Positions 8,764-18,338 of a stretch of 61,045 nt of DNA are shown one piece after another. This DNA is from Collimonas antrihumi. Its GTDB lineage: Bacteria; Pseudomonadota; Gammaproteobacteria; Burkholderiales; Burkholderiaceae_D. The stretch is from positions 1 through 61,045 of the forward strand of contig NZ_JAGQED010000028.1 in assembly GCF_018304965.1 (NCBI RefSeq). Direction: 5' to 3'. The position numbers were made by a program, and so were the translations under genes. The notes under the pieces are model-generated. The model had not been told where the DNA came from and ran no database searches. It saw only the letters and a list, made by a program, of their open reading frames with translations. Numbering within the stretch: position 1 is the stretch's first letter; each line of letters starts with the position of its first letter.

Positions 8764-9806
8764 GCGGTTTTCGATTTACTCGTGGTATGGGGTGTTGCAT
8801 TAGAAGGGGTTGCTACCGTGGCCACGCTACTTGCGGCGACGGTTTCTGTAGCGGCGTTGGCCGCATTGCTTGTTTTGGATGGCGCGGCTGCTTCGGCACC
8901 GCCCGCAGTACCTACACTTCCGTTAACGGCTGGCACCTGTGCCTTGGCAGATGCCTTTACCGCTGCTACCGCCGCGGTTGCTTCCGCCGGGCCTTTATCC
9001 TTGACCGGTGCGGCAGGTTTGCTTACGACATCCAATGACGCTTCCGGCGCATCCGGCTGAATCGTCGCAATACCGCTCAGTTTCAATTGCGCTGTGCGCG
9101 GCTTGGCTTTGCGTGGCGCCGCAGGTGCTTTCACAAATGCTTTTTGCACTGCTTCCAGCGCCAGCTTGGCAGCTGCCTGCTCACCGGCGCGGCGGCTGCC
9201 GCCATTGCCGAATACTTGTATATCCAGTTTAGGCACCAGGCATTCGATTTCAAATTCCTGATTGTGCGCAGCGCCGTGAGTAGCCACGACATTGTATTGC
9301 GGCAAGGCGATTTTCTTCCCTTGCAGGTATTCCTGCAGCAGGGTCTTTGCATCTTTACCCAATGTCTTGGGATCGACGGTATCCAGGATCGGGATATATA
9401 AAGCACGGATCACATCGCGTGCGGCATCGAAGCCGGCATCCAGGAAAATCGCGCCGAACAGCGCTTCCAGCGTATCGGCCAAAATCGAAGGCCGGCGAAA
9501 CCCGCCGGATTTCAACTCGCCTTCACCCAGCCGCAAGAATTGCGACAACTCCAGCCGTTGGGCGATTTCATACAATGATTGCTGCTTGACCAGATTGGCG
9601 CGCACCCGCGACAAATCACCTTCGTCTATCTTGGTATAACGGTCGAACAACAATGAGGCGACAACGCAATTCAGAATCGAATCGCCGAGGAACTCCAACC
9701 GCTCGTTATGCAAGGTGCTATGGCTGCGATGCGTCAAGGCCTGCTGCAATAAAGTAGCATCCTTAAAAGTGTGGCCTAGCCGATTCTGCAATAACATGAG
9801 GTCCAT
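8760..9806 (-). CDS. rnc: Ribonuclease III with Ala-rich C-terminal tail
   Basis: RNase III cuts double-stranded RNA, including rRNA precursors. From the ATG at 9806 the protein is 348 aa: the nuclease signature '[11 protein letters not shown]' (35-45), then a double-stranded RNA-binding domain (about 153-222, ending '[16 protein letters not shown]'). About 120 residues follow that are rich in Ala, Val, Pro and Lys and absent from the ~226-aa E. coli enzyme. A TTG at 9893 in the same frame would add 29 residues and overlap the upstream stop (TTGA); the ATG gives the usual family N-terminus '[14 protein letters not shown]'. Stop overlaps the era start. Confidence 0.95.
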   Translation of the reverse strand: MDLMLLQNRLGHTFKDATLLQQALTHRSHSTLHNERLEFLGDSILNCVVASLLFDRYTKIDEGDLSRVRANLVKQQSLYEIAQRLELSQFLRLGEGELKSGGFRRPSILADTLEALFGAIFLDAGFDAARDVIRALYIPILDTVDPKTLGKDAKTLLQEYLQGKKIALPQYNVVATHGAAHNQEFEIECLVPKLDIQVFGNGGSRRAGEQAAAKLALEAVQKAFVKAPAAPRKAKPRTAQLKLSGIATIQPDAPEASLDVVSKPAAPVKDKGPAEATAAVAAVKASAKAQVPAVNGSVGTAGGAEAAAPSKTSNAANAATETVAASSVATVATPSNATPHTTSKSKTA

Positions 9807-9889
9807 TTTCTTCTTCGACTCTTCGACGTTTACGGTTGTCGTCCGCTTTGATTTTTCAACGCATGCTTCAATGCTGCATTCAATACTGA

Positions 9890-10258
9890 TCAAGACTTCG
9901 CAGTGCTGCCCGCATAATCGATCAACAAGCTGACAGGTCCGACCAGCGGGATTTTTTTCTGGTACGAAAAACTGATCTGGATATTGTCGCCATCCTTCGT
10001 GATCTCCAGGTCTTTGCCTGAAATCGCATCGATATAACCAACCTCGGCTTGCTTGTTAAACGCGTTCTGGATTTCCTGTACCGTGGTGCCGGCCGTCCTG
10101 GCGCTGGCTATCGCTTTTTTGATAGAAAAATATTCGATCGTAGTCGGCGTCACCTTGGCCACCAGTACGCCGATACAGCCGAGAACCGCCAAAATAACGA
10201 TCAAGCCGAATAAAGTAATGCCTTGCTGCTTCCGTGTAGATCCGGAAATTCTTGTCAT
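9890..10258 (-). CDS. DUF4845 family membrane protein
   Basis: A 122-aa protein between lepB and rnc, a position where betaproteobacteria usually keep a DUF4845 gene. There is one N-terminal membrane segment (about residues 13-34, '[22 protein letters not shown]') with a pilin-like feel, then a small soluble domain, probably periplasmic. It has no catalytic motif I recognise. It lies 18 bp from lepB in the same operon, suggesting a link to export or envelope work, but the function is unknown. Confidence 0.85.
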   Translation of the reverse strand: MTRISGSTRKQQGITLFGLIVILAVLGCIGVLVAKVTPTTIEYFSIKKAIASARTAGTTVQEIQNAFNKQAEVGYIDAISGKDLEITKDGDNIQISFSYQKKIPLVGPVSLLIDYAGSTAKS

Positions 10259-10276
10259 CCCTGACTCCGCAATGGT

Positions 10277-11194
10277 TTATTTAAAGAAAGTGCCGATACG
10301 CTTGAAATTACCCAAATTCATCCAGACTAAAAATGCTTTTCCGACAATATTCTGATCCGGTACAAATCCCCAGTAGCGACTGTCTTCGCTGTTATCCCGA
10401 TTATCCCCCATCATGAAATAATTGCCAGCAGGAACGGTACAGGTAAATCCTTCCGGATTATAGGAACAGGCGCCTTTGTCAGGAAAATCCATCACACCTT
10501 CCAGCGAAATCGGCGGCCGGCCATTGCGCACTGCGATCGTATGTTGCACGTTTGACAGGCTTTCCGTGAATTGCTGGGAGTAATCCAAGCTGTCTTCATT
10601 CAGGTAATCCGGCAACGGCGCATAAGAAAGAGCTTTACCGTTAATTGTTAAACGTTTGTTTCGGTATGTTATTTTATCACCGGGCACCCCAACCACGCGC
10701 TTGATGTAATCGAGCGACATATCCTTGGGATATTTGAACACCATCACGTCGCCGCGCTGCGGCTGGTTCATCTCGATCACTTTTTTATTCAGGATCGGCA
10801 GACGGATACCATACGTGAATTTATTGACCAGGATCAGGTCGCCTACCAGCAGCGTCGGCACCATCGAGCTGGATGGAATCTTGAACGGCTCGTACAAGAA
10901 CGAACGCAAGAAGAACACCATCGCGATGACCGGGAAAAAGCTGCCGGAGTACTCGACCCAGGTCGGCTGACGCAACAGGTCGGCTTCCAGCGCGGCGCGG
11001 CCGCTGGCCTCGAGCTTGATGCCGTCGGCATTCAGCTTGGCATTGCGGGCATCGAACTCGGCCAGGGCGGCATCGGCCTTGGCGCGCCGTTGTTTGCCCA
11101 GGTAGAAGCGATCAAAAAACCAGATGATGCCGGTGACAATGGTCAAGACAAACAGAATTAACGCGAAATTTCCTAAAATTGATTGCAATGTCAT
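10277..11194 (-). CDS. lepB: Signal peptidase I
   Basis: LepB cleaves signal peptides of Sec and Tat exported proteins on the outer face of the inner membrane. In this 305-aa protein two N-terminal membrane segments (about 8-28 and 85-102) flank a basic/helical cytoplasmic stretch. The catalytic Ser110 lies in '[13 protein letters not shown]', the general-base Lys165 in '[14 protein letters not shown]', and box E is '[14 protein letters not shown]'. Its ATG overlaps the lepA stop by 4 bp, the classical lepA-lepB pair. Confidence 0.97.
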   Translation of the reverse strand: MTLQSILGNFALILFVLTIVTGIIWFFDRFYLGKQRRAKADAALAEFDARNAKLNADGIKLEASGRAALEADLLRQPTWVEYSGSFFPVIAMVFFLRSFLYEPFKIPSSSMVPTLLVGDLILVNKFTYGIRLPILNKKVIEMNQPQRGDVMVFKYPKDMSLDYIKRVVGVPGDKITYRNKRLTINGKALSYAPLPDYLNEDSLDYSQQFTESLSNVQHTIAVRNGRPPISLEGVMDFPDKGACSYNPEGFTCTVPAGNYFMMGDNRDNSEDSRYWGFVPDQNIVGKAFLVWMNLGNFKRIGTFFK

Positions 11195-12984
11195 TTTTCA
11201 TCCACTTGTAAGATTGCCAGGAATGCTTCTTGCGGGATCTCCACTGAACCCACCTGCTTCATCCGTTTTTTACCGGCCTTCTGCTTTTCCAGCAATTTAC
11301 GCTTACGGCTGATATCGCCGCCGTAGCACTTTGCCAGCACGTTCTTGCGCAACGCCTTGACGTTTTCACGCGAAATGATATTGGCGCCGATCGCCGCCTG
11401 AATCGCGACGTCGAACATCTGGCGCGGGATCAGCTCGCGCATCTTGGCAGCGACCGCACGGCCGCGGTACTGGCTGTTGGCGCGATGCACGATGATCGCC
11501 AGCGCGTCGACTTTTTCGCTGTTGATCAGCATGTCGACCTTGACCACGTCGGCCGAGCGGTATTCCTTGAACTCGTAGTCCATCGAGGCATAACCGCGCG
11601 AGGTCGATTTCAGGCGATCGAAGAAATCGAGCACCACTTCAGCCATCGGGATTTCATAGGTCAGCTTGACTTGCTTGCCGTGATAACTCATGTCGACCTG
11701 CTGCCCGCGCTTCTGGGTGCACAGTGTGATCACCGAGCCCACATACTCTTGCGGCATGTACAAATTGACGGTAACGATCGGTTCACGCACTTCTTCGATA
11801 TTGGACGGATCGGGCATCTTCGATGGATTGTCCACCAGCATGATGGTGCCATCGCGCTTCACCACTTCGTAAATCACGGTAGGCGCGGTGGTGATCAAGT
11901 CCATGTCGAACTCGCGCTCAAGCCGCTCCTGGACGATTTCCATGTGCAGCAAACCGAGGAAGCCGCAGCGGAAGCCGAAGCCCAGCGCTTGCGATACCTC
12001 AGGTTCGTATTGCAGGGCGGCGTCGTTCAGCTTGAGCTTTTCCAGCGAATCGCGCAGCGCATCGTACTGGTTCGCTTCGACCGGGAACAAGCCGGCAAAC
12101 ACCTGCGGCTGCACTTCTTTAAAGCCAGGCAACGCTTCGGCGGCAGGCTTCGACGCCAGCGTTACCGTATCGCCGACCTTGGCGGCTTTCAATTCTTTGA
12201 TGCCGGCGATGATGAAACCCACCTGGCCGGCGGACAGCGATTCGCGCGACTGCGATTTAGGCGTGAACACACCGACGCTTTCGGTCAGATGCTGAGAGCC
12301 TGTGGCCATCAGCAGGATCTTGTCCTTAGGACGCAAAGTACCGTTCTTGATACGCACCAGCATCACGACGCCGACGTAGTTATCGAACCAGGAATCGACA
12401 ATCAGCGCTTGCAAAGGAGCGTCCGGATCGCCCTTCGGAGGCGGCACTTTGACAATCAGCGATTCCAGCACTTCACGTACGCCCAGGCCGGTCTTGGCCG
12501 AACAATGGACGGCGTCATGGGCGTCGATCCCGATCACGTCTTCGATTTCAGCAATCGCGTTATCCGGATCTGCAGAAGGCAAGTCGATCTTGTTCAAGAC
12601 CGGCACCACTTCCACGCCGAGATCCAGTGCGGTATAGCAGTTAGCCACAGTCTGGGCTTCCACGCCTTGCGAAGCATCGACCACCAGCAGCGCGCCTTCG
12701 CAGGCGGACAGCGAACGGCTGACTTCGTAGCTGAAGTCGACGTGGCCAGGCGTATCGATCAGGTTCAAATTATAAATCTGGCCATCCAGCGCTTTATAGG
12801 ACAGCGCAGCGGTCTGGGCCTTGATCGTAATGCCGCGCTCGCGCTCGATATCCATTGAGTCGAGTACCTGCGCCTCCATCTCACGATCGGACAAGCCGCC
12901 GCAAGATTGGATGATACGGTCCGCCAGGGTAGATTTACCGTGGTCGATGTGGGCGATGATGGAGAAATTACGGATGTTGTTCAT
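11191..12984 (-). CDS. lepA: Elongation factor 4 (back-translocating GTPase)
   Basis: LepA/EF-4 is a ribosome-associated GTPase related to EF-G, linked to translation under stress and 30S biogenesis. The 597-aa chain has G1 'AHIDHGKST', G3 'DTPGH', G4 'NKID', EF-G-like domains, and the EF-4-specific C-terminal domain ending '[18 protein letters not shown]...'. It is the first gene of the minus-strand run that continues to pgsA; its leader is the 511-bp gap at 12985-13495. Confidence 0.98.
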   Translation of the reverse strand: MNNIRNFSIIAHIDHGKSTLADRIIQSCGGLSDREMEAQVLDSMDIERERGITIKAQTAALSYKALDGQIYNLNLIDTPGHVDFSYEVSRSLSACEGALLVVDASQGVEAQTVANCYTALDLGVEVVPVLNKIDLPSADPDNAIAEIEDVIGIDAHDAVHCSAKTGLGVREVLESLIVKVPPPKGDPDAPLQALIVDSWFDNYVGVVMLVRIKNGTLRPKDKILLMATGSQHLTESVGVFTPKSQSRESLSAGQVGFIIAGIKELKAAKVGDTVTLASKPAAEALPGFKEVQPQVFAGLFPVEANQYDALRDSLEKLKLNDAALQYEPEVSQALGFGFRCGFLGLLHMEIVQERLEREFDMDLITTAPTVIYEVVKRDGTIMLVDNPSKMPDPSNIEEVREPIVTVNLYMPQEYVGSVITLCTQKRGQQVDMSYHGKQVKLTYEIPMAEVVLDFFDRLKSTSRGYASMDYEFKEYRSADVVKVDMLINSEKVDALAIIVHRANSQYRGRAVAAKMRELIPRQMFDVAIQAAIGANIISRENVKALRKNVLAKCYGGDISRKRKLLEKQKAGKKRMKQVGSVEIPQEAFLAILQVDEK

Positions 12985-13495
12985 TGACAGACGCGATTAC
13001 AAAAAAGGCGCTCTGAGCCGGGCTCAGTGTGGTGTTCCGTACTTGGCGGCACGAATAAAAGTGGAGGATTTTTGTTCCAGACTAGGCGCGCGCCGTAGCG
13101 ATAGCGAACTATCGCGAGGATGCGCAACGACGTATGGGGCAAAAAGACGAACTTTCATGTGCCGGCAGGTGCGAAACACTGCACTAGTGTCCCAGGCAAG
13201 CGCCTTTTATGACAGGTTATTCAGTGCCGCCATTTTACCGGATTTCAGAGGGGAAAACCGACAAATCAAAGGGCTGAAGATATTGCCTTCCAGTATAACA
13301 AGGAAAGCGATTCATCTACATACTCCTACAAGTATCTTAAAAACACCTTAAAGCATGGGCTGCAAGAGTCTCTTTTTATCTTTCCTGGCGGGAGTATGTG
13401 AAATTTATTGCCACTTAGAAAATATAAATATCATATTTACATTTATACATTGATGCGTGGCGGGGAGTGATTCAACTACGTTGTCGGCCACTTCC
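12985..13495. other. 511-bp stretch without a convincing gene, upstream of lepA
   Basis: The lepA-near half (about 13060-13150) holds an inverted-repeat element described separately. The other half (about 13270-13460) is clearly more AT-rich than its surroundings and contains a perfect 7-bp palindrome TAAATAT-C-ATATTTA (13425-13439) that could be an operator. Open frames here lack family character and codon bias. The lepA promoter should lie in this stretch, but no -35/-10 pair stood out. Confidence 0.6.
13069..13145. repeat. 77-bp imperfect inverted-repeat element upstream of lepA
   Basis: The outer arms TTTTTGTTCC (13069-13078) and GGGGCAAAAA (13136-13145) pair at 8 of 10 positions. Inside are the palindrome GGCGCGCGCC (13085-13094) and a perfect 7-bp hairpin GCGATAG-CGAA-CTATCGC (13098-13115). 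The layout suggests a REP/MITE-like intergenic repeat or a folded leader RNA. Only one copy is seen in this window. Confidence 0.5.
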
Positions 13496-13774
13496 TTAGC
13501 CGCCTTCGCTTAAAAATTTCCTTACCAATTCAACATCAAGAAAATAATGACAAAGTTGCATCGGCGCCCCGCCATCCTTGCTTCCAGAAAGTACGGGCAC
13601 CAACTCATCGTACCTGGCCACCAGATCGGGATGATCATCGACATCGATCACTTCCACCTCAAACCAGCCGGCGTCGCTTTCATCAGGCGCTCGCAAAGCC
13701 AGCAACGCCTGCAGCATGTCCTCGCAAAGATGACAGTAAGAGCGGCTATACAGCGTAAAGTGGATTTTTGACAT
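13496..13774 (-). CDS. Glutaredoxin-like thiol protein
   Basis: A 92-aa protein from the ATG at 13774 ('MSKIHFTLYSRSYCHLCEDM'). A thioredoxin-like first strand leads to a CxxC motif, Cys14-His-Leu-Cys17, the redox-active pair of the glutaredoxin-like DUF836 family. An acidic central part ('VEVIDVDDHPDLVARYDELVPVL') contains the expected cis-Pro region. In betaproteobacteria such genes commonly sit between lepA and the rseB/mucD operon. It lies 111 bp downstream of mucD on the same strand, possibly with read-through. Natural substrate unknown. Confidence 0.85.
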   Translation of the reverse strand: MSKIHFTLYSRSYCHLCEDMLQALLALRAPDESDAGWFEVEVIDVDDHPDLVARYDELVPVLSGSKDGGAPMQLCHYFLDVELVRKFLSEGG

Positions 13775-13885
13775 GATTGCGTCGGAATCTCTGAAGACAG
13801 GCTTGCCTGGCAAGCCAAGACCGGTAAAAACAAAAAGCTGCAAGCCTCGACGGCCTGCAGCTCCGGACGATAACGAACAGCGCGA

Positions 13886-15400
13886 TCAGTTACCTGGACG
13901 CAACGGCACGAATTGCGACGACTCGCCGCGACGCACCAGCAGCACGGCCATTTTCTTCGGCTCCAGCTTGGCAACCAGGGCGTTGAACTGCTTGGCATCC
14001 TTGATATCGGTATTGTTCAAGCGTTGCACCACGTCGCCGGCACGCAGGCCGACCCGCCCGGCGCTACCTTCGGCCGACTCGATCAACACGCCGCCATCGG
14101 CGCCTAACTCTTTCTTTTTGGCGTCGGTCAAATCACTGACGATCAGGCCGAGCGCATTGGCAACCTGCGGCTCTTTCTTCGGCTTCGGAGTGTCATCGGA
14201 GGCGATTTTGTCGGCCACCAGTTCCGTGATCACGATCGGGAAGTCGCGGCTGCTGCCTTTGCGCCAGACGCTGATCGTGCCGCGCGCTCCTGGCTTGGTA
14301 TTGCCGACCAGACGCGGCAAGTCGTTCGCTTTCTCAATTGCCACACCGTTGAATTTCAAGATGATGTCGCCAGCCTGCAAGCCAGCCTTGGCCGCCGGGC
14401 CATCCGCCTCGACTCTGGCGACCAGCGCGCCTTCAGCCTTGGGCAAGCCCAGCGATTCAGCCACATCCTTGGTCACTTCGCCGATCTGTACGCCAATCCG
14501 GCCGCGAGTCACCTTACCCGTTGTTTTCAACTGGTCCGAGACGCGCATGGCTTCATCAATCGGCACCGCAAACGAAATTCCCATGAAACCGCCGGAGCGG
14601 CTGTAGATTTGCGAGTTGATGCCAACCACTTCGCCACGCATATTGATCAACGGCCCGCCGGAATTGCCGGGATTGACGGCAACGTCGGTCTGGATCAATG
14701 GCAGGTAATCGCCGGTATCGCGCGCTTTTGCCGAAATGATGCCGGCGGTCACAGTATTTTCCAGGCCGAACGGCGAGCCGATCGCCAGCACCCATTCGCC
14801 GGCCTTGATCTTGTCGGAATCGCCGATTGTCAGGCGTGGCAGATTGGCGCCGTCGATTTTCAACAAGGCGACGTCGCTGCGTGTATCAGCGCCTATCACC
14901 TTGGCTTTGAATTCGCGCTTGTCGGTCAGCGTTACATACACTTCGCTGGCGCCGTCGATCACGTGCGCATTGGTCATGACATAGCCGTCGGCCGAAATCA
15001 CGAAACCGGAACCTACGCCGCGCGGCACTTCTTCCTGCGACTTGGGCTCAGCCTTGCGGCCGCGTGGCGACGGCGCCTGACGCGGCGTATTGGGAACAGG
15101 AACACCGAAAAAACGACGGAAAAAATCCTGCATCTCGGCGTCGCTAGGATCGTCTGAATCACCCTGGCCGGAACCTGCCTTGATTTTTTCCGTGGTGCGG
15201 ATATTGACTACCGCCGGGCCGGTCTTTTCAACGATGTCGGTAAAATCCGGCAATCCGGATACCGGCGCGGCGATCGCCTGGGGCCCGACGCCGATCATGG
15301 AGGGAACAAAAACGGTCGCTGTGACGCCAACGGCACCCGCGGCACTGATAGCCATAGCAGACAAAACGTAACGAGCCAGACCTGGCATTTTCATAGTCAT
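13886..15400 (-). CDS. mucD: DegP/MucD-type periplasmic serine endoprotease
   Basis: A Do-family protease/chaperone that degrades misfolded periplasmic proteins. Counting from the ATG at 15400 (504 aa), an N-terminal membrane or signal segment (about 10-33) is followed by a trypsin-like domain with His146 ('TNAHVID'), Asp176 ('RSDVALLK') and Ser247 ('GNSGGP'), then two PDZ domains. It starts 7 bp after rseB, completing the sigma-E operon as in Pseudomonas algU-mucABD, so it is probably both a target and an effector of sigma-E. ATGs at 15394 and 15388 are alternative starts. Confidence 0.94.
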   Translation of the reverse strand: MTMKMPGLARYVLSAMAISAAGAVGVTATVFVPSMIGVGPQAIAAPVSGLPDFTDIVEKTGPAVVNIRTTEKIKAGSGQGDSDDPSDAEMQDFFRRFFGVPVPNTPRQAPSPRGRKAEPKSQEEVPRGVGSGFVISADGYVMTNAHVIDGASEVYVTLTDKREFKAKVIGADTRSDVALLKIDGANLPRLTIGDSDKIKAGEWVLAIGSPFGLENTVTAGIISAKARDTGDYLPLIQTDVAVNPGNSGGPLINMRGEVVGINSQIYSRSGGFMGISFAVPIDEAMRVSDQLKTTGKVTRGRIGVQIGEVTKDVAESLGLPKAEGALVARVEADGPAAKAGLQAGDIILKFNGVAIEKANDLPRLVGNTKPGARGTISVWRKGSSRDFPIVITELVADKIASDDTPKPKKEPQVANALGLIVSDLTDAKKKELGADGGVLIESAEGSAGRVGLRAGDVVQRLNNTDIKDAKQFNALVAKLEPKKMAVLLVRRGESSQFVPLRPGN

Positions 15401-15407
15401 ATAAGTT

Positions 15408-16433
15408 TTATTTGTTTTTGAGTTCAATTGAATTCGCCACCTGCCGCATCGCCGCCGGCGGCACATCGCCAACAATCGTCAACCAGTATTCCCCCTGGCG
15501 CTTACCCACGATATTCAGTGCTCCCTGTTGCAAGGATCCTTCCGTACGGCTTTGACTGCCCGGTTCGATAAATATGGAAATCGCCACCAGTCCGTCCGAA
15601 AAAATCAGCTGCGAAACCTCGCGCCGCGTTGCAGGTGTACCGGGCGCGCTCTTCGCGGCCGGCGCATCTGCCACCATACGCTTGAGCTCGCGTACCTTCT
15701 TGAAACCCGGAGGCATGCCGGTCACCGTCCACTCGTTCAGATTGGACGGATTGATTACGCTGCTCTCGGCATGCCAGGAATTGGTGTTGCCAAAGCTCGG
15801 CTTCAATTGATTGTGATCGATATTACCTATGGCAATTTGGGTAAATGAAATCTGCTCGATGATTTCATTCTTGCCGTTCAGCGTTTGCGCCCGTAACAAC
15901 AAGCCGGACTTTTTTTCTGCCCAGAGCTTGTAACCATAACGCATGTTGTCCCTGGGTTCCAGCAGCACGGCCTGGCAATCAAAACCGGCAACACGTCCGG
16001 TCTCACCCATTTTCACATTGTAATAATCGGTCAGATCGGCCGGCAGCGCCGCCAAAATGGCAGGGAAACCGTCTTGGGTGACGCGCCTCTCGACTATCTT
16101 GGTTTTGATCTCCGGCATATAACAGGTGACATCCTCGTTACGCCGGATATATTCACGCGGCTGGCCATCGAGGATTTCCAATTTTTCTATTTCATTCCGC
16201 CCATCCAGCATGTGCGTAATACGCGACGTGCGTATCTGGTTCGCCTGCTGATAGATGAAAGTGCCGGAATAATTCAGTCTTTGCGCCGCCGACTGGATTT
16301 TTTTCAGCAGCGTCTGCGCCTCCTGCTTGTCAGCTGCATTTGCAGCCGCAGCGCCATCGGTGCTTTCCGCTTGCGCGGAAAGCACCATGACCAGCGACAG
16401 AACAACTCCTAGCAAGACCCGCGTCTGCCGCAT
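15408..16433 (-). CDS. rseB: Sigma-E regulatory protein RseB/MucB
   Basis: RseB is the periplasmic partner of anti-sigma factor RseA; it shields RseA from proteolysis and senses lipoprotein or LPS signals. From the ATG at 16433 it is 341 aa, with a clean Sec signal peptide 'MRQTRVLLGVVLSLVMVLSAQA'. The MucB/RseB N-terminal lipid-binding-like domain follows ('QRLNYSGTFIYQQANQIRTSRI'), then the C-terminal domain. The ATG comes 1 bp after the rseA stop. Confidence 0.93.
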   Translation of the reverse strand: MRQTRVLLGVVLSLVMVLSAQAESTDGAAAANAADKQEAQTLLKKIQSAAQRLNYSGTFIYQQANQIRTSRITHMLDGRNEIEKLEILDGQPREYIRRNEDVTCYMPEIKTKIVERRVTQDGFPAILAALPADLTDYYNVKMGETGRVAGFDCQAVLLEPRDNMRYGYKLWAEKKSGLLLRAQTLNGKNEIIEQISFTQIAIGNIDHNQLKPSFGNTNSWHAESSVINPSNLNEWTVTGMPPGFKKVRELKRMVADAPAAKSAPGTPATRREVSQLIFSDGLVAISIFIEPGSQSRTEGSLQQGALNIVGKRQGEYWLTIVGDVPPAAMRQVANSIELKNK

Positions 16434-16434
16434 A

Positions 16435-17067
16435 TTAGTTATTAACATCAGGTGCGTATGTGGCCGGCCGCGCGTATTGCGCAGCGCTATAGAGGGAAGG
16501 AGAGAAACGTTGATGTGCCACCAGATATTCATCCATCCGTGGATCCCGTAACACTTCTCCGTTACGCGTAACTGCGTGATCGTCGCTGACAGCAGGCGCC
16601 GAAGCCAGGGCCAGTTGCGACGTTGCCGCGCCATTAGACGCCGGACCGCCGACCACCGCCGTTTGCGGCGTGATAATGAAAGCCGCGGCAGCTACAGCCG
16701 CAGCAGCCATACCCGGCAAGGCAAAGCGCTTGATGGAACGTCCGACGCCGCCCGTCATGCCAAAGCGCATGGACTGGCCGCCACCGGCAGCGAGATGCTC
16801 GGCTGGCTGCGAAGTGGCGGCCAAAGGCGCTGCAATAATCGCAGGCTCAGCTTCCAGCCGCGCCGACATGCGGCTGAAAAAATCCGGACTCATGGTCAAC
16901 GCCATATCATCCGAACGCATGATGTCGCCTATCTCGTGATAGACGTCCCATGTGTCGCGACCTTCTGTTTGACGCAAAGCAGCCAATGCCATATCCACAT
17001 AGGCGCTGGACAACTCCCCGTCAGCCAAGGCAGAAATCTGCTCTTGGGTTATATCTTTGGTATTCAT
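16435..17067 (-). CDS. rseA: Anti-sigma-E factor RseA/MucA
   Basis: A 210-aa single-pass membrane anti-sigma factor. The N-terminal cytoplasmic part matches the RseA sigma-binding domain ('EQISALADGELSSAYVDMAL...WDVYHEIGDIMRS'). One Ala-rich membrane segment (about 122-140, 'GMAAAAVAAAAFIITP') is followed by a short periplasmic tail that would bind RseB. It lies 66 bp downstream of rpoE. By family knowledge it is destroyed stepwise by DegS- and RseP-type proteases under envelope stress; neither is in this window. Confidence 0.92.
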   Translation of the reverse strand: MNTKDITQEQISALADGELSSAYVDMALAALRQTEGRDTWDVYHEIGDIMRSDDMALTMSPDFFSRMSARLEAEPAIIAAPLAATSQPAEHLAAGGGQSMRFGMTGGVGRSIKRFALPGMAAAAVAAAAFIITPQTAVVGGPASNGAATSQLALASAPAVSDDHAVTRNGEVLRDPRMDEYLVAHQRFSPSLYSAAQYARPATYAPDVNN

Positions 17068-17133
17068 ATGTCACCTTAAAACCAGGCCAACCCCTTCGTT
17101 CCCGAAAAACCACTATCTTTTTTTAACGTTTTT

Positions 17134-17736
17134 TTACCAACGTTTGTCGATGGCCGTATCCAGCAACGGCCTCAACTTCTCTGCGATAGCTTCCCGTGCC
17201 CTGAATATCCGACTGCGCACCGTTCCTATCGGACATCCCATTGCCTCAGCAATCTCGTCATAACTCAAACCCTCTATCTCACGTAAGGTAATCGCCGTAC
17301 GCAACTCTGCCGGCAAAGCCTCCATCGCAGTATTCACGGTTTGCGCAATCTGCTTGGTGGCCAGCAAAGATTCCGGGGTGTTTATATCCCTTAGTTGCTC
17401 GCCATCGTCAAAAGTTTCTGCTTCTTCAGAATTTGCTTCTGTCGAGGTGGGAGCCCTGCGCCCCTGGGTCACCAAATAATTCTTAGCAGTATTTATGCCA
17501 ATCCGGTACAACCAGGTATAGAAGGCCGAGTCGCCCCTAAACTGAGGCAGCGCCCGGTACGCCTTGATAAAGGCTTCCTGCACAACATCCTCAGCTTCTG
17601 CCTGATCGCGTACCAGCCGCGACACAAGGCGCATCAGCTTGCGTTGGTATTTAATAACCAAAAGCTCGAACGCCTTCTTATCGCCACGCTGTACGCGCTC
17701 GACAAGCAGTTGATCAATTTCGCGTTCTGTCGTCAA
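17134..17736 (-). CDS. rpoE: Extracytoplasmic stress sigma factor RpoE/AlgU
   Basis: A 200-aa ECF sigma factor controlling the envelope stress regulon. Region 2 is 'AFELLVIKYQRKLMRLVSRLVRD...EDVVQEAFIKAYRALPQFRGDSAFYTWLYRI'. Region 4 is 'LREIEGLSYDEIAEAMGCPIGTVRSRIFRAREAI' with a clear helix-turn-helix. The start codon is TTG at 17736, preceded by a purine-rich AGGGAATGGGGA stretch; an ATG 7 bp upstream is out of frame. A sigma-E-type promoter lies about 45 bp upstream, implying autoregulation. Confidence 0.96.
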   Translation of the reverse strand: MTTEREIDQLLVERVQRGDKKAFELLVIKYQRKLMRLVSRLVRDQAEAEDVVQEAFIKAYRALPQFRGDSAFYTWLYRIGINTAKNYLVTQGRRAPTSTEANSEEAETFDDGEQLRDINTPESLLATKQIAQTVNTAMEALPAELRTAITLREIEGLSYDEIAEAMGCPIGTVRSRIFRAREAIAEKLRPLLDTAIDKRW

Positions 17737-17780
17737 TCCCCATTCCCTTGTTTTGTTGCGACCTGCATGAGCGCGCCGGA

Positions 17781-17807
17781 ATAGATAGTAAGCAATGACA
17801 AAAGTTC
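17781..17807 (-). promoter_or_regulatory. Sigma-E-type promoter of rpoE
   Basis: Minus strand: a perfect GAACTT -35 (17807-17802), 16-bp spacer, and TCTAT (17785-17781) as a -10 resembling the TCTGA of AlgU/RpoE promoters. It is correctly placed to start an rpoE mRNA near 17774. Positive autoregulation of rpoE is the rule for this family. Confidence 0.55.
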
Positions 17808-17817
17808 AAGAAAATGC

Positions 17818-18321
17818 TTATTCATTATCTAATCCAGCAGGCCCCGTTTGATCCGTGCGCGACGCAATCCAGCGACATGCCACGGATAATCTTCTGAAAG
17901 TATCGTTAGAAACACTATCAGGCAGTATAGCGATTGTTCGGACCGAGCCGCTATCCAATCGAAGGCGCAGCAGCAGTAAATGTGACCAGAGAGTAGTGCC
18001 TTCAAGCAATTTCACTGGCAATGGTATTTGTTTCGCGGCAGGTACGGTCTTTGCTGTTGCCATATCGACAAGTCTGATATGACCGCTTCCGGAAATATTG
18101 ATTTGAACTGCTTTCCTGCTACGAGTGTAGCGCGTTATTCCGTAAATAGCCGCTGACAAACACAGCGCGGCCAGAGCAAGGCGCTCGGATAACGGTAAAT
18201 CGCCGACAGCGCCGGCGGCAATCAGGATGCCAACCGAACCGGCCAGCAGGCACTGCAAGCCCACCAACGCAGACATCACCTTGGATGGCCGGATTACGGC
18301 GGACAGGGCGATCGACATCAT
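17818..18321 (-). CDS. Small membrane protein, YgfX-like topology
   Basis: A 167-aa protein between fabF and rpoE. Two hydrophobic segments near the N-terminus (about 18-38 and 47-62) form a membrane hairpin, followed by a ~100-residue soluble part ending '...DTFRRLSVACRWIASRTDQ'. This layout resembles the YgfX/CptA family, but I see no decisive motif, so the link is tentative. A second start (Met2) follows the first. Its ATG lies only 17 bp after the strong fabF terminator hairpin and has no good Shine-Dalgarno, so expression is probably low or depends on read-through. Confidence 0.7.
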   Translation of the reverse strand: MMSIALSAVIRPSKVMSALVGLQCLLAGSVGILIAAGAVGDLPLSERLALAALCLSAAIYGITRYTRSRKAVQINISGSGHIRLVDMATAKTVPAAKQIPLPVKLLEGTTLWSHLLLLRLRLDSGSVRTIAILPDSVSNDTFRRLSVACRWIASRTDQTGPAGLDNE

Positions 18322-18338
18322 GAGATTTTAAAACGAAA

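Noticed and set aside
12821-13351. An open frame on the plus strand covering the lepA start and upstream gap
   Set aside because: Half of it is antisense to lepA, and the remainder crosses the inverted-repeat element; no coding character.
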